This document shows positions 23,399 to 32,942 of a stretch of DNA of 35,760 bases, piece by piece. This stretch comes from Bacteroidota bacterium. Lineage in GTDB: Bacteria > Bacteroidota > Bacteroidia > Bacteroidales > Paludibacteraceae. The DNA is taken from the NCBI GenBank assembly GCA_017860345.1, contig JAFNAV010000028.1, positions 1 to 35,760 on the forward strand, read 5' to 3'. Both the position numbers and the translations under genes were made by a program. Under the pieces are notes generated by a model. It was not told the DNA's origin, did no database searches, and saw nothing but the letters and a program-made list of their open reading frames with translations. Numbering within the stretch: position 1 is the first letter of the stretch; every line of letters begins with the position of its first letter.

Positions 23399-25306
23399 AT
23401 GATTGTTTGCATTGCCGAAAAACCAAGTGTTGCCCGCGACATAGCCGAAATACTGGGAGCAAAAACCCGCAAAGATGGCTATATAGAAGGAAACGGATAT
23501 CAGGTTACCTGGACATTCGGGCATTTGTGCGGACTGCTTGAACCGCACGAATATGCGCCTGAATGGAAAGCCTGGGCTTTGAGCCAATTGCCCATGATAC
23601 CGCAACGCTTTGGTATAAAAGTAATGAACGACAGCGGTATACTCAAACAATTCAAGGTTATTGAAACACTGATGGCTTCGGCCGATCAGATTATAAACTG
23701 CGGTGATGCCGGGCAGGAAGGTGAACTGATACAACGCTGGGTAATGCAGAAAGCCCTGTGCAAATGCCCGGTAAAGCGCTTGTGGATTTCATCGCTTACC
23801 GAAGATGCTATCCGCGAGGGATTCAAAAATCTGAAAGACCAAAGCGAATATCAGCGTTTGTACGAAGCCGGTCTGTCCCGTGCTATAGGCGACTGGCTGC
23901 TGGGCATGAATGCCACCCGGGCTTATACCCTTAAATATGCCAAAAACCGACAGGTATTGTCTATCGGAAGAGTACAAACTCCTACGCTGGCACTAATAGT
24001 AAACAGGCAACTTGAGATTGAGAACTTCAAACCGGAAGCTTATTGGGAACTGAAAACCATTTACAGGGACACGATATTCTCCGCCACCAAAGGACGTTTC
24101 CAGAGTGTGGAAGAAGGTACTCAGTTTTTGGAAACGGTAAAAAGCAGCGACTTTGTAGTAACCGAAGTTGGTACTAAAAAAGGCACTGAGTCGGCACCGC
24201 GACTGTTCGACCTGACCTCGCTACAGGTAGAGTGCAACAAGAAATTTGCTTTTTCGGCCGATGATACGCTAAAAACCATTCAAAGCCTTTACGAGAAAAA
24301 AGTAACCACATATCCCCGTGTCGACACCACTTATCTGAGCGACGATATGTATCCGAAAATTGGGGATATTATGAAGGGACTGAAGGATTACTCGACGCTG
24401 ACAGCGCCGGTGCTTGCAGCAAAAATTCCAAAATCAAAAAAAGTATTTGACAACACCAAAGTAACCGATCACCATGCCATTATTCCTACAGGAGTGTATT
24501 CCGCAGCGCTCAGCGAAAATGAGAAGCGTGTGTTCGATTTGGTAGTAAGGCGTTTTATAGCAAACTTTTACCCCGAGTGTAAAATTTCAACCACTACCGT
24601 ACTTGGCGAAGTGGCCGGAGTTGAATTTAAGGTTACCGGTAAACAGATACTCGATCCGGGATGGCGTACAGTATTTGAAAAAAACCGACAGGAAGACGAA
24701 AAAGACGTTGATGATGAAGAAAACACTCTGCCTGCATTTGTGAAAGGCGAATCGGGAAGTCACGAACCTACTTTGGCCGAAAAATGGACTTCGCCACCCA
24801 AGCCCTATACCGAAGCAACTCTGCTCAGAGCTATGGAAACCGCCGGCAAGCTGGTAGATAACGACGAATTAAGAGATGCTTTGAAAGAAAACGGCATAGG
24901 ACGTCCATCAACGCGGGCTGCCATCATAGAAACGCTGTTCAAACGCGACTATATCCGCAAAGAACGTAAAAACCTGATTGCTACCAATACAGGTATAGAC
25001 CTGATACGCACCATACAGGAGGAATTGCTAAAATCGGCTGAGCTAACCGGACTGTGGGAAAAAAAGCTGCGCCAGGTAGAAAAAGGTGAATATCAGGCTA
25101 AAGACTTTTTAGATGAATTAAAAGAAATGGTGAGACAAGTTGTTTTCAACGTAAAAAGCGACAACCGGCAACACCATGACAACACCCCGTCGCCCGAAGG
25201 TTCCAGATGCCCGCTTTGCGGCAAAGGCATATTGCTGAAAGGGAAAATGGCTTACGGATGTAGCGAGTGGAAAAATGGCTGTACTTACAGATTGCCCTTT
25301 ACGTAA
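23399..25306 (+). CDS. topB: DNA topoisomerase III (type IA)
   Basis: It passes single strands through a transient break and resolves recombination or replication intermediates. From the ATG at 23399 the product is 635 residues. The Toprim domain starts with IVCIAEKPSVARDIAEILGA and contains NCGDAGQEGELI. The region SIGRVQTPTLALIV and the catalytic YPRVDT (Tyr305) follow. KENGIGRPSTRAAIIETL is typical near the end of the core. A C-terminal zinc finger uses C604, C607, C621 and C628. The region between 23339 and 23399 codes a lysine-rich extension in frame but overlaps the promoter, so I leave it out. It converges on phoA with 34 bp between them. Confidence 0.95.
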   Translation: MIVCIAEKPSVARDIAEILGAKTRKDGYIEGNGYQVTWTFGHLCGLLEPHEYAPEWKAWALSQLPMIPQRFGIKVMNDSGILKQFKVIETLMASADQIINCGDAGQEGELIQRWVMQKALCKCPVKRLWISSLTEDAIREGFKNLKDQSEYQRLYEAGLSRAIGDWLLGMNATRAYTLKYAKNRQVLSIGRVQTPTLALIVNRQLEIENFKPEAYWELKTIYRDTIFSATKGRFQSVEEGTQFLETVKSSDFVVTEVGTKKGTESAPRLFDLTSLQVECNKKFAFSADDTLKTIQSLYEKKVTTYPRVDTTYLSDDMYPKIGDIMKGLKDYSTLTAPVLAAKIPKSKKVFDNTKVTDHHAIIPTGVYSAALSENEKRVFDLVVRRFIANFYPECKISTTTVLGEVAGVEFKVTGKQILDPGWRTVFEKNRQEDEKDVDDEENTLPAFVKGESGSHEPTLAEKWTSPPKPYTEATLLRAMETAGKLVDNDELRDALKENGIGRPSTRAAIIETLFKRDYIRKERKNLIATNTGIDLIRTIQEELLKSAELTGLWEKKLRQVEKGEYQAKDFLDELKEMVRQVVFNVKSDNRQHHDNTPSPEGSRCPLCGKGILLKGKMAYGCSEWKNGCTYRLPFT

Positions 25307-25340
25307 GCAAAATACAATTTCGATAAGCAGAAGCAACAGC

Positions 25341-26402
25341 TTATTTCTTTATCTTCAGAAGTTTTTCAATTTTTTCTTTAAAGCTTGTATTTTCCATAAA
25401 ACCGGTAAACTTATCAGCTCCGGGACCAAAAGCATATACCGGAACCGGAGTACCTGTATGCCCTTTGGTAGAAAACTCGGCTTTCAACGTTTTATTCCGT
25501 ATATCACCATCGGGAAAAGTCATGCCACCGGTTTCATGATCGGCAGTAACAATTACAAGCGTGTTTCCGTTTTTCTCAGCATAATCAAGCACACGTCCCA
25601 GAACTTTATCAAAATCCAGCACCTCGCGTACTGTTTGCTCTGTATTGTTATCATGGCAGGCCCAGTCAATCTGCGAACCTTCAACCATTAAGAAAAAACC
25701 TTTTTTGTTGTTATCCAGAATATTGATAGCAGCCATGGTGGCATCGGGCAGCATATCACCTCTTTCGGGCACAGATGGGTTCTGCTCTTCGTAAAGCAGT
25801 CCCACCAGCTTTCCGGCTTTGGTGTTTTTCACTTCATCGATGGTATAAGCAACCTGATAATTTTTAGCTCTAAGTTCCGAGGTCAGGTTACGTTCATCGC
25901 TTCTCCGTTCAAAGTGCTTACGCCCCCCTCCTATCATCACATCAATATTTGTATTCAGATAATCGGTTGCTATAGCCTCGTACATGCCTCTGTTGGGCTG
26001 ATGAGCTATGTACGAAGCCGGCGTGGCGTGAGTAAGGGCACAAGCCACCACTATGCCGGTAGAAAGTCCGTTGCGGCTTGCCAGTTCAAGGATAGAAGGT
26101 ACTGATACCGAATCAGGAGTCATGCCTATCATTCCATTTTTAGTTTTCACCCCACAAGCCAGCGCAGTACCACCAGCCCCGGAGTCGGTTGTAAAGTTAC
26201 TGGCCGAATATGTTTTGGAGAAACCTATATTCTTGAATCGTTCAAGCTGGAGTTTATTGCCATTACTCACCATACCGGCATATACCTGAGCCAGCCCCAT
26301 ACCATCGCCAATCAGGAAAATAACATTGCGGGGATTTTTCTGAGCTTGTACCATGCCGGTAAGCATGGCAACAGCCAAAGAGATTATTATAATTTTTTTC
26401 AT
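25341..26402 (-). CDS. phoA: Alkaline phosphatase, PhoA family, short form
   Basis: This exported enzyme releases phosphate from monoesters. The 353-residue product has a signal peptide (MKKIIIISLAVAMLTGMVQAQ). It shows the metal site IGDGMG (D33), the nucleophile motif TTDSGAGGTAL (Ser74), the THATPASYIAH region, DWACHDNN, VTADHETGG and GHTGTPVPVYAFGPGA. It is shorter than the E. coli enzyme but keeps all the motifs, as other compact Bacteroidota forms do. It starts 18 nt after the MerR-like gene and is the last gene of the parA operon run, so it may lack a phosphate-controlled promoter of its own. Confidence 0.95.
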   Translation of the reverse strand: MKKIIIISLAVAMLTGMVQAQKNPRNVIFLIGDGMGLAQVYAGMVSNGNKLQLERFKNIGFSKTYSASNFTTDSGAGGTALACGVKTKNGMIGMTPDSVSVPSILELASRNGLSTGIVVACALTHATPASYIAHQPNRGMYEAIATDYLNTNIDVMIGGGRKHFERRSDERNLTSELRAKNYQVAYTIDEVKNTKAGKLVGLLYEEQNPSVPERGDMLPDATMAAINILDNNKKGFFLMVEGSQIDWACHDNNTEQTVREVLDFDKVLGRVLDYAEKNGNTLVIVTADHETGGMTFPDGDIRNKTLKAEFSTKGHTGTPVPVYAFGPGADKFTGFMENTSFKEKIEKLLKIKK

Positions 26403-26420
26403 GGATTGAATATTAAAACA

Positions 26421-26735
26421 TTACAATGCATTAGCAATTCCTTTGAGCTCGTCACGTATAGCCCTCAATCGCTCGGCTATTTCCTGTTGTTTGTCAACAA
26501 GTTCTTTGCGCTGCGACAGCTTACGTTTAGCTCCTGCCAAAGTTAGTTTTTGTTCTTCAATCAAAAAAATTATTTTCTTAATTGTAGCAATATCTTCATG
26601 GGTATAAAATCTGGTACCCTTATCATTACGCCTGGGTTTCAGTTGTTTAAATTCCTTTTCCCAAAAGCGCAGGTTCGACTGATTGATATGAAACATATCA
26701 GCCACTTCCGATATTGAGAAATAGATTTTATCCAT
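26421..26735 (-). CDS. MerR family transcriptional regulator
   Basis: The 104-residue product has an N-terminal winged helix (FSISEVADMFHINQSNLRFWEKEF, then RFYTHEDIATIKKIIFLI) and a C-terminal coiled coil (LTLAGAKRKLSQRKELVDKQQEIAERL) for dimers. There is no effector domain or cysteine set, so it belongs to the short MerR group with an unknown signal. It sits between the mltD-like gene (30 nt) and phoA (18 nt). This gene order is close to that seen in other Bacteroidales around parAB (from memory). Confidence 0.93.
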   Translation of the reverse strand: MDKIYFSISEVADMFHINQSNLRFWEKEFKQLKPRRNDKGTRFYTHEDIATIKKIIFLIEEQKLTLAGAKRKLSQRKELVDKQQEIAERLRAIRDELKGIANAL

Positions 26736-26765
26736 AATACTGAATTAAATTTTTAAAGAAAGATA

Positions 26766-28046
26766 TTATTTGATAATCTTCAATCTTTGTCCAGGTCTGA
26801 TCATTGAATTTCGCAGATTATTCCACTTTTTAATTTTGCTAACAGAAACACCATATTTATCAGCAATATGGCTTAAGGTTTGTCCGCTCTTTACTTTGTG
26901 ATAGGTTACCCTACCGTACGAAGCCGGAGTTACCTGCGGACGTTGTAAAATTTCAATTTCAGCGCGTCGGTTATTAATAAGGGAATCAGCCTTATAAGCA
27001 ATTATATTGTCGTAGTTATCAATAAAATCGTTGGCATAATTCAGAGGCAGGCACAGCGAGTAAGGCTTAATATTGCCGGGGATAATATCTTTTCGGTATT
27101 GAGGATTAAGCAGTCGTACCTGCTCGATAGGTAAATTAAGCACCGAGGCTATTTGTTCGAGGTGTATCCTCTCATGCACCATAATGGTGTCGGTAATTAC
27201 CGGCATTTTTACAGTAGCTTTACATATATTATGCTCTGTGGCATAATACATGGAGTAATTGGCAGCAATAAAAATAGGAACATAACCTCTTGTTTCGGCA
27301 GGCAGAAAAGGATAAATAGCCCAATAATCGCGCTTGCCACCGGCACGTCGGATAGCTTTATTTACGTTTCCGGGACCGCAGTTATAAGCTGCAATAACCA
27401 AATGCCAGTCGCCATAGATAGAGAACAAATCTTTCAGATATTTAGCAGCCGCATAAGTGGCTTTCACGGGATCTAATCTTTCGTCCACCAATGAGTTTAC
27501 TTCCAAGCCATACATTCTACCGGTAGGAATCATAAACTGCCATAAGCCCGCAGCTCCCATTCGCGAAACGATGGTTGTATTCAGCGCCGATTCAATAATA
27601 GGCAGATATTTAAGTTCAAGCGGAAGATTATTGGCACCAAGTACCTGTTCAAAAATAGGGAAGTAATAATCGCTCATTCCGAGCATGTACTCTACTTGCC
27701 TGCGTTTACGCACAGTATAAAGCTCAATAAATGAACGAACTGTGTTATTAAAAGGCATTTCCATCAAACAAGGCATTTTGGAGAGCCTCAATCTGTATGT
27801 AGCATCAGAAATACTATCGGGTGTATCTTTCGACTGACAATCAGGAGAATCGGACCGCTGAATAAGCCAGTTACGAAGCAAATAGTCCAGCGAGCTATCA
27901 AAGTCATCAGGAATAATTACCGACGTAGAATCGACCTCTACTTCCGTATCAGTTGTATCCGCGGGCAAAGCCCCGGGTATCTGACCATAGATAAAAGAAG
28001 ACATTATTAATAATAAACCGGTAATTATGCTGGCTTTAAATTTCAT
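26766..28046 (-). CDS. Membrane-bound lytic murein transglycosylase, MltD-like, with LysM
   Basis: It cleaves peptidoglycan glycan strands in the periplasm. The 426-residue product has a signal peptide (about 1-21), an acidic linker and an SLT domain (about 135-260). The catalytic Glu is E152 in LPIIESALN, followed by [18 protein letters not shown] and [15 protein letters not shown] middle region (residues about 270-370) is linker-like. One C-terminal LysM at about 382-425 ([20 protein letters not shown]) binds the wall. E. coli MltD has two LysM repeats and this form has one. Its place directly after DUF5683 is typical for the phylum. Confidence 0.95.
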   Translation of the reverse strand: MKFKASIITGLLLIMSSFIYGQIPGALPADTTDTEVEVDSTSVIIPDDFDSSLDYLLRNWLIQRSDSPDCQSKDTPDSISDATYRLRLSKMPCLMEMPFNNTVRSFIELYTVRKRRQVEYMLGMSDYYFPIFEQVLGANNLPLELKYLPIIESALNTTIVSRMGAAGLWQFMIPTGRMYGLEVNSLVDERLDPVKATYAAAKYLKDLFSIYGDWHLVIAAYNCGPGNVNKAIRRAGGKRDYWAIYPFLPAETRGYVPIFIAANYSMYYATEHNICKATVKMPVITDTIMVHERIHLEQIASVLNLPIEQVRLLNPQYRKDIIPGNIKPYSLCLPLNYANDFIDNYDNIIAYKADSLINNRRAEIEILQRPQVTPASYGRVTYHKVKSGQTLSHIADKYGVSVSKIKKWNNLRNSMIRPGQRLKIIK

Positions 28047-28081
28047 TATACAAAAAAATTGAAGATATAAATAATTAAGTT

Positions 28082-28777
28082 TTACCTAAGGGTCAGACTA
28101 ACGTTAAACCCCGGCGAGCCGGAATACCCTGACCCGCCCTTTAATACCGCCGGACTCCAGCGCATGGACAAATCCGGACTTATGTCAAAATCAAACAACT
28201 GAGCATCCACATAAGCTTCAACAATCACCAACGCGTAGTATGCTACCGACACAATAACACTCAAGTCGCGGTAACGACGATACTGTTCATAAGCCGTTTT
28301 AAGGTTTGTGCTAAAATTAGGATAGTCACTCAAAGTTCTGCCTTTGGGCAAAAGATCCAGATAACTATCAGTTTTATCACTTGTATCAGTCAAATCCCGG
28401 TATCCCAACCGATAGGCCTCGTATTGCGAGGAGTTCCAGCTTATGGCATATGCACAGCCCAAAAAACCTGCGTAAACGATGGGGAGCTTCCAGTAGCTAC
28501 GATTCAGAATTTGCCCGTAACCGGGAATAATGGCACCCATCCAGACCACTTTGACCGGATCAGGTTTAAATGGTTTAACGGAATCGACAGTGAATTTCTG
28601 TTTTTTTATTTTTATAACCTTGTGATCCGATATATCAGGAATCGTCTTGCTGAGAACCGAGTCTGGTTTAACAGTAAGAGAGTCCGTCACACTACCCTGA
28701 CTAAATGCAAGGACTGGAAACAAAAACAATAGAAATAATATTTTGATATGAATTTTCAAACGAGAGTGCACTTTCAA
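28082..28777 (-). CDS. DUF5683 domain protein, TTG start overlapping parB
   Basis: The 231-residue product has a signal peptide or N-terminal anchor (about 8-26, [19 protein letters not shown]), a proline-rich linker (VKPDSVL...), then DUF5683 from about 75: [36 protein letters not shown], with two further hydrophobic stretches. Its role is not known. It overlaps the parB stop by 4 nt (TTGA), so the start is TTG at 28777 and translation is coupled. A GTG at 28771 is the alternative. The steady link with parAB and a transglycosylase suggests a link between chromosome segregation and envelope growth (inference). Confidence 0.88.
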   Translation of the reverse strand: MKVHSRLKIHIKILFLLFLFPVLAFSQGSVTDSLTVKPDSVLSKTIPDISDHKVIKIKKQKFTVDSVKPFKPDPVKVVWMGAIIPGYGQILNRSYWKLPIVYAGFLGCAYAISWNSSQYEAYRLGYRDLTDTSDKTDSYLDLLPKGRTLSDYPNFSTNLKTAYEQYRRYRDLSVIVSVAYYALVIVEAYVDAQLFDFDISPDLSMRWSPAVLKGGSGYSGSPGFNVSLTLR

Positions 28778-29667
28778 ATATTATCGAATAAATCCATAAT
28801 TCGGGTAAGCTCTTCGTCGCCTCCAAATGGTATTGATATTTTACCTTTTCCTTCAGCATTGATATTTATCTGTACTTTAGCTCCCAAAAGCTGGCTGAGG
28901 CGGTTTTTCAATTCATCATACTCTTTCAGATTTTTAACCGGATTGGTTTTAGCCGCCTGACCGGCATCTGGTTTAGCAGTTTCGAAGCTGCCGGTTTCGG
29001 CGTAAAGACGCGCCAGTTCCTCTACCTTACGTACCGAATAATCATTTTTAAGAATTTCTTCGTAAAGATGTAATTGCGCAGCAGGATTATTGATACTCAG
29101 GATAGTACGGGCATGTCCCATATCAATTTTTTTATCCTTGATACCCATCTGAATTTCCGCCGGCAAACGCAGCAAGCGCAGGTAATTGGCAATGGTGGTA
29201 CGTTTTTTTCCTACCCTTTCGCTCAGGCGTTCCTGAGTAAGCTTATACTCTTCCATAAGCCGGTAAAAAGTAAGCGCTATCTCAATAGCATTTAAGTCCT
29301 CGCGTTGAATATTTTCAATCAGCGCCATCTCCATCACCTGTTCATCAGCCGCTGTTTTCACATATGCGGGTATTGTTTTAAACCCAACAAGTTTCGATGC
29401 TCTGTATCTGCGCTCACCAGCTATAATCAGGTAAGTGCCATTATCATTTTTCTTTAGCGTAATAGGCGATATTACTCCAAGCTCACGTATCGAGGCCGCA
29501 AGTTCAGTAAGCGCCTCTTCATCAAAATAGGTACGCGGCTGATTGGGGTTGGCCACAATAAGGTCTATTTCCACTTCATTGATAGAAGAAGAACCAGCAG
29601 TACTTATGTTTTCGGTATCAATCAGCGCACCCAGTCCACGTCCCAGACCGGTTATGTTTTTTGCCAT
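28774..29667 (-). CDS. parB: Chromosome partitioning protein ParB
   Basis: It binds parS, spreads along DNA as a CTP-dependent clamp and loads SMC. The 297-residue product has the N-terminal GLGRGLGALI, the CTP-binding motifs (ANPNQPRTYFDEEALTELAASI, then GERRYRASKLVGF) and the helix-turn-helix region (LTQERLSERVGKKRTTIANYLRLLRLP). A C-terminal dimer domain follows (LKEYDELKNRLSQLLGAKV). It follows parA by 50 nt. I found no clear parS site (TGTTTCACGTGAAACA type) in the window. Confidence 0.97.
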   Translation of the reverse strand: MAKNITGLGRGLGALIDTENISTAGSSSINEVEIDLIVANPNQPRTYFDEEALTELAASIRELGVISPITLKKNDNGTYLIIAGERRYRASKLVGFKTIPAYVKTAADEQVMEMALIENIQREDLNAIEIALTFYRLMEEYKLTQERLSERVGKKRTTIANYLRLLRLPAEIQMGIKDKKIDMGHARTILSINNPAAQLHLYEEILKNDYSVRKVEELARLYAETGSFETAKPDAGQAAKTNPVKNLKEYDELKNRLSQLLGAKVQININAEGKGKISIPFGGDEELTRIMDLFDNI

Positions 29668-29717
29668 AATCAGATTATATTTTTTTATTTGGCTTAAAAT
29701 TTCATTCGGTTTTAGTT

Positions 29718-30479
29718 TTATCCTTTTGCTATCAGCTCATTAGCAAGGTCAATATAATTGGTCGACCCCTTGGACTCGGCATCATACAACAGTACCGGTT
29801 TACCATGACTTGGAGCTTCACTTAGCCTTACATTGCGGGTAATCACCGACTCGAACACCATTCCTTCAAAGTGTTTCTTCACCTCGGTATATACCTGATT
29901 GGCCAAACGCAGACGGTTATCGTACATGGTCAGCAAGAAACCTTCAATTTCGAGAGCCGGATTAAGCTTACTCTTAATTATCTTAATGGTATTCAGTAGT
30001 TTACTGATACCTTCAAGTGCAAAATACTCGCATTGAACAGGTATAATTACAGAATCGGATGCGGTAAGGGCATTTACTGTAATGAGTCCCAAAGAAGGCG
30101 AGCAGTCTACCAGGATATAATCATAGTCAGGCTTCAAAGGCTGCAACAGGTTTTGCATAACCCGCTCGCGGGTATCCATGTTGAGCATTTCAATTTCGGC
30201 TCCCACCAGGTCGATATGAGACGGAAGCACAAACAGGTTGTCCACCTCAGTACTATGAATAGCCTGACGGGGCGAAACACCATCAATCAGACACTCGTAA
30301 ATAGTAAACTGAAGCGTACGAATATCAATACCCAGTCCCGACGAAGCATTAGCCTGAGGATCGGCATCCACCAATAGCACTTTTTTACCCAGCGAAGCAA
30401 GTGACGCAGCCAGATTAATGGCTGTTGTGGTTTTGCCAACACCTCCTTTTTGGTTAGCTAGCGAAATAATTTTTCCCAT
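29718..30479 (-). CDS. parA: Chromosome partitioning ATPase ParA
   Basis: This Walker-type ATPase moves or positions ParB-parS complexes. In the 253-residue product the deviant Walker A is QKGGVGKTTTAINLA (about 9-23), followed by VLLVDADPQANASSGLG and the Walker B DYILVDCSPSLGLITVNAL. It has no long N-terminal domain, so it is the chromosomal Soj type and not a plasmid ParA with a helix-turn-helix. It is the first gene of the run parA-parB-DUF5683-mltD-merR-phoA. Confidence 0.97.
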   Translation of the reverse strand: MGKIISLANQKGGVGKTTTAINLAASLASLGKKVLLVDADPQANASSGLGIDIRTLQFTIYECLIDGVSPRQAIHSTEVDNLFVLPSHIDLVGAEIEMLNMDTRERVMQNLLQPLKPDYDYILVDCSPSLGLITVNALTASDSVIIPVQCEYFALEGISKLLNTIKIIKSKLNPALEIEGFLLTMYDNRLRLANQVYTEVKKHFEGMVFESVITRNVRLSEAPSHGKPVLLYDAESKGSTNYIDLANELIAKG

Positions 30480-30689
30480 ACGATTTGAGACTAAAATAGT
30501 TGGATTTAGTAACTTGTATTTTTATTAAAAAAAATGTTCCAACAAATAAGATTACAAAAAAAGTCAGGCCAGGTTTACTCAAGTTACATTATATTGACTG
30601 GCAAAACTTTAATATCGAAATCTCTTCCGGCTAACATGCAAACACGCATTTTTACATACATTTTTTACACTTTGCACTTTACCGGATGA

Positions 30690-30697
30690 CAAAGATA
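30690..30697 (-). promoter_or_regulatory. TATCTTTG -7 box, possible parA promoter
   Basis: TATCTTTG on the - strand fits TAnnTTTG. It lies about 210 nt before the parA ATG, so it would give a long leader. No -33 element is clear. A nearer promoter was not found. Confidence 0.35.
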
Positions 30698-30837
30698 ATA
30701 AAATAAATTGATGCTTTAAAGCCAGACATTATTATGAAAGTATAAATAAGATTTTTTAAGTCTGATGTTTGAAAACACATTCATAAATGCTTTGTTTTAT
30801 TCCTTAAATCCACATATAACATTCAGCTTAAAATCAT

Positions 30838-30845
30838 TATCTTTG
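30838..30845 (+). promoter_or_regulatory. TATCTTTG -7 box for the candidate small RNA
   Basis: TATCTTTG fits TAnnTTTG and is followed about 100 nt later by a hairpin and a T run. The -33 position lacks TTTG. Confidence 0.45.
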
Positions 30846-30850
30846 TAACA

Positions 30851-30952
30851 TGATTTTAGCACAACGTAGCAAACACAATCAGCATGGTTCGCCCGGGAGT
30901 ATACTCCGCAGGCTTCCGTGATACAGGCTGCGGAGTTCGTATGAGTTTTTTT
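30851..30952 (+). ncRNA. Candidate small RNA with intrinsic terminator
   Basis: A transcript from the box at 30838 would run about 100 nt. It would end in ACTCCGCAG (30903-30911) paired with CTGCGGAGT (30928-30936), then seven T at 30946-30952. A second palindrome GGAGTATACTCC (30896-30907) overlaps the left arm and could compete with it. An ATG at 30850 opens a 23-codon frame (MILAQRSKHNQHG...LRRLP) ending inside the hairpin, so an attenuator-type leader peptide is an alternative. It is more GC-rich than its surroundings. I do not recognise an RNA family. Confidence 0.4.
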
Positions 30953-31131
30953 AAATATCATCGTATAAATAAACGTGTTATAAAAAAGCGTTTGGTTTAT
31001 TACATTTACCAGCATCTATATGAGCAGACATGCTCTTTGCAAAAATAAGGATAACCGATAAGCCCGTTGCATGAGGCAACTGCAGGCTTCACCGACTGCC
31101 TGTATAGTAAAAAATAATTTCTTTTTTAAAT

Positions 31132-32814
31132 ATGAAATTTCCCGGAAAACAAAATATCTTATTAATAATGACAGCTTTGGTTATCATTATTTTGTCTACT
31201 GTTTTTTCTTTCAGATTAGATCTTACGTCTGAAAAACGTTACAGTATATCGCCGCTTACCAAGCAGCTCATGAAAAGCGCCGATGCGCCGATTCAGGCCA
31301 CCATATATCTGGAAGGAGATTTGAATCCGGGATTCAGGCGTTTGAAACGCTCAACAGCCGATATGCTTGAAGAAATGTCTGTGTATGCAGGTAAAGGTTT
31401 GAGCATTCGGTTCGAAAATCCATCGAAAGCGGAGTCGACTGCCGAACGCGAAAAAAGATATGCCGAACTTGAAAAGCAAGGCATGACCGCCACAGCCATT
31501 TACGAAAGAGACAATGACGGAAAAACTATCCAGAAAATAGTTTATCCATGGGTAAAATTAAGTTATAAAAACAAGGACATTGTTGTAAATCTGCTGAAAA
31601 ACATCAGAGGTAATTCGGGCGACGAAAATCTGAATATTTCTATTGAAAATCTGGAGTTTGAAATAACAGATGGCATGCGCAGGCTCACCAACGTAAAGAC
31701 ATCCAAGGTAGCTTTTATTGAAGGACATGGCGAACTATCCGAAGCCGAAACCTACGACATAAGCAAGGCTTTAAGCCGCTATTTCCAGATAGACCGTGGT
31801 GTACTGGGCACTGATGCCACCATACTGAACGAGTACAAAGCGGTAATTATTGCCAAACCGCAACGGCCTTTCAGCGAATCGGACAAATACATCATCGACC
31901 AGTATATAATGAATGGCGGTAGGGTGCTTTGGTTTTTGGATGGTGTGCGGGTATCCAAAGAAAATCTGTCGAAAAACGGTTTATCGCCGGCTATTGAACT
32001 GGACCTCAACCTTTCGGATCAATTATTCAAATACGGTGTGCGTATTAACCCCGGCTTGCTTCAGGATGTACAATGTGCCTCTATCCCGGTGAATATTGCG
32101 CCTGCCGGAGCCGAGCCTCAGTTTGAGCCTACGCCCTGGTATTTTGCCCCCATACTGCTTGCCTCGTATCAGCATCCAATCACTAAAAACATCACCGAGG
32201 TGCGTAGTGAGTTTGCATCGTCGCTCGAAACTACGGGTGGCAACCAAAGCACTAATGCCTCACTGTTGTTGGCTACGTCGGACAATACGCACATAGTGCC
32301 TGTGCCGGGTACCATCGACCTGAGCGAGAGCCCAAAGCCCAATGACAAAAATTATTTTAACCGGGGATACTTGCCCGTAGCTGTACTGGTAGAAGGCAAG
32401 TTCAGTTCAAACTTTGAGAATAGGATGCGTCCTAAAGAAATTGTTGCAGCCTTTCCCTTTATGGCAAAAAGCATTGACACCAAGCAAATAGTGGTGGCCA
32501 GCGGAGACATTATCAGAAACGAAACCAACGGAATAGCCAGCGATAGCACCACCCTCCCGCTGGGATTTGACCGTTATATGAATCAGCAATTTGGCAACCG
32601 CGATTTTGTTCAAAATGCAGTTCTTTACATGACCGACGATCAGGGTTGGCTCAATCTTCGTTCGCGTACTTTTAAATTGCGTTTGCTCAACAAGCGCTTA
32701 ATTGCCGACGAGCTTTTGTTATGGCAAGTTCTGAATATCGGGCTTCCGCTCCTGCTTTTATTGCTTGGCGGCATTACTTATCATATTGTACGAAAAAGAA
32801 AGTATGCCCGATAG
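31132..32814 (+). CDS. gldG: Gliding-motility-associated protein GldG
   Basis: GldG is the extracytoplasmic part of the GldAFG ABC system needed for gliding in Flavobacterium and also present in non-gliding relatives. The 560-residue product has an N-terminal membrane segment (ILLIMTALVIIILSTVFSF), the conserved LDLTSEKRYSISPLTKQLM, a large periplasmic region with the ABC-type DUF4350-like core (KVAFIEGHGELSEAETYDIS), and a C-terminal membrane helix (VLNIGLPLLLLLLGGITYHIV). The permease gene gldF normally sits directly upstream, but here a 650-bp noncoding gap does, so this gldG is an orphan in the window. Confidence 0.95.
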   Translation: MKFPGKQNILLIMTALVIIILSTVFSFRLDLTSEKRYSISPLTKQLMKSADAPIQATIYLEGDLNPGFRRLKRSTADMLEEMSVYAGKGLSIRFENPSKAESTAEREKRYAELEKQGMTATAIYERDNDGKTIQKIVYPWVKLSYKNKDIVVNLLKNIRGNSGDENLNISIENLEFEITDGMRRLTNVKTSKVAFIEGHGELSEAETYDISKALSRYFQIDRGVLGTDATILNEYKAVIIAKPQRPFSESDKYIIDQYIMNGGRVLWFLDGVRVSKENLSKNGLSPAIELDLNLSDQLFKYGVRINPGLLQDVQCASIPVNIAPAGAEPQFEPTPWYFAPILLASYQHPITKNITEVRSEFASSLETTGGNQSTNASLLLATSDNTHIVPVPGTIDLSESPKPNDKNYFNRGYLPVAVLVEGKFSSNFENRMRPKEIVAAFPFMAKSIDTKQIVVASGDIIRNETNGIASDSTTLPLGFDRYMNQQFGNRDFVQNAVLYMTDDQGWLNLRSRTFKLRLLNKRLIADELLLWQVLNIGLPLLLLLLGGITYHIVRKRKYAR

Positions 32815-32864
32815 TTTTTTCTAAAATCTTACCGATATTAAAAACAACTATATGACAAAAAAAT

Positions 32865-32915
32865 AAATTTCCGAAAATCAACTCAACATCTTCAAGCTGA
32901 TTTTCGGAAATTTTT
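32865..32915. terminator. Bidirectional terminator between gldG and the amylase gene
   Basis: AAATTTCCGAAAATCA (32865-32880) pairs perfectly over 16 bp with 32898-32913 around a 17-nt loop. Five T follow on the + strand. It serves two convergent genes. Confidence 0.9.
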
Positions 32916-32942
32916 GGTTTAAAGCAATTAATTACTTAATCC

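Larger units (their letters stand above)
30480..31131. other. 650-bp gap with parA leader, candidate small RNA and gldG leader
   Basis: There is no protein gene. The left part is very AT-rich and carries a - strand TATCTTTG box (30690-30697), about 210 nt before parA. The middle holds a + strand promoter box and hairpin (30838-30952). The right part has small hairpins (GTTGC/GCAAC and CAGGC/GCCTG around 31066-31102) within the gldG leader. Confidence 0.55.
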
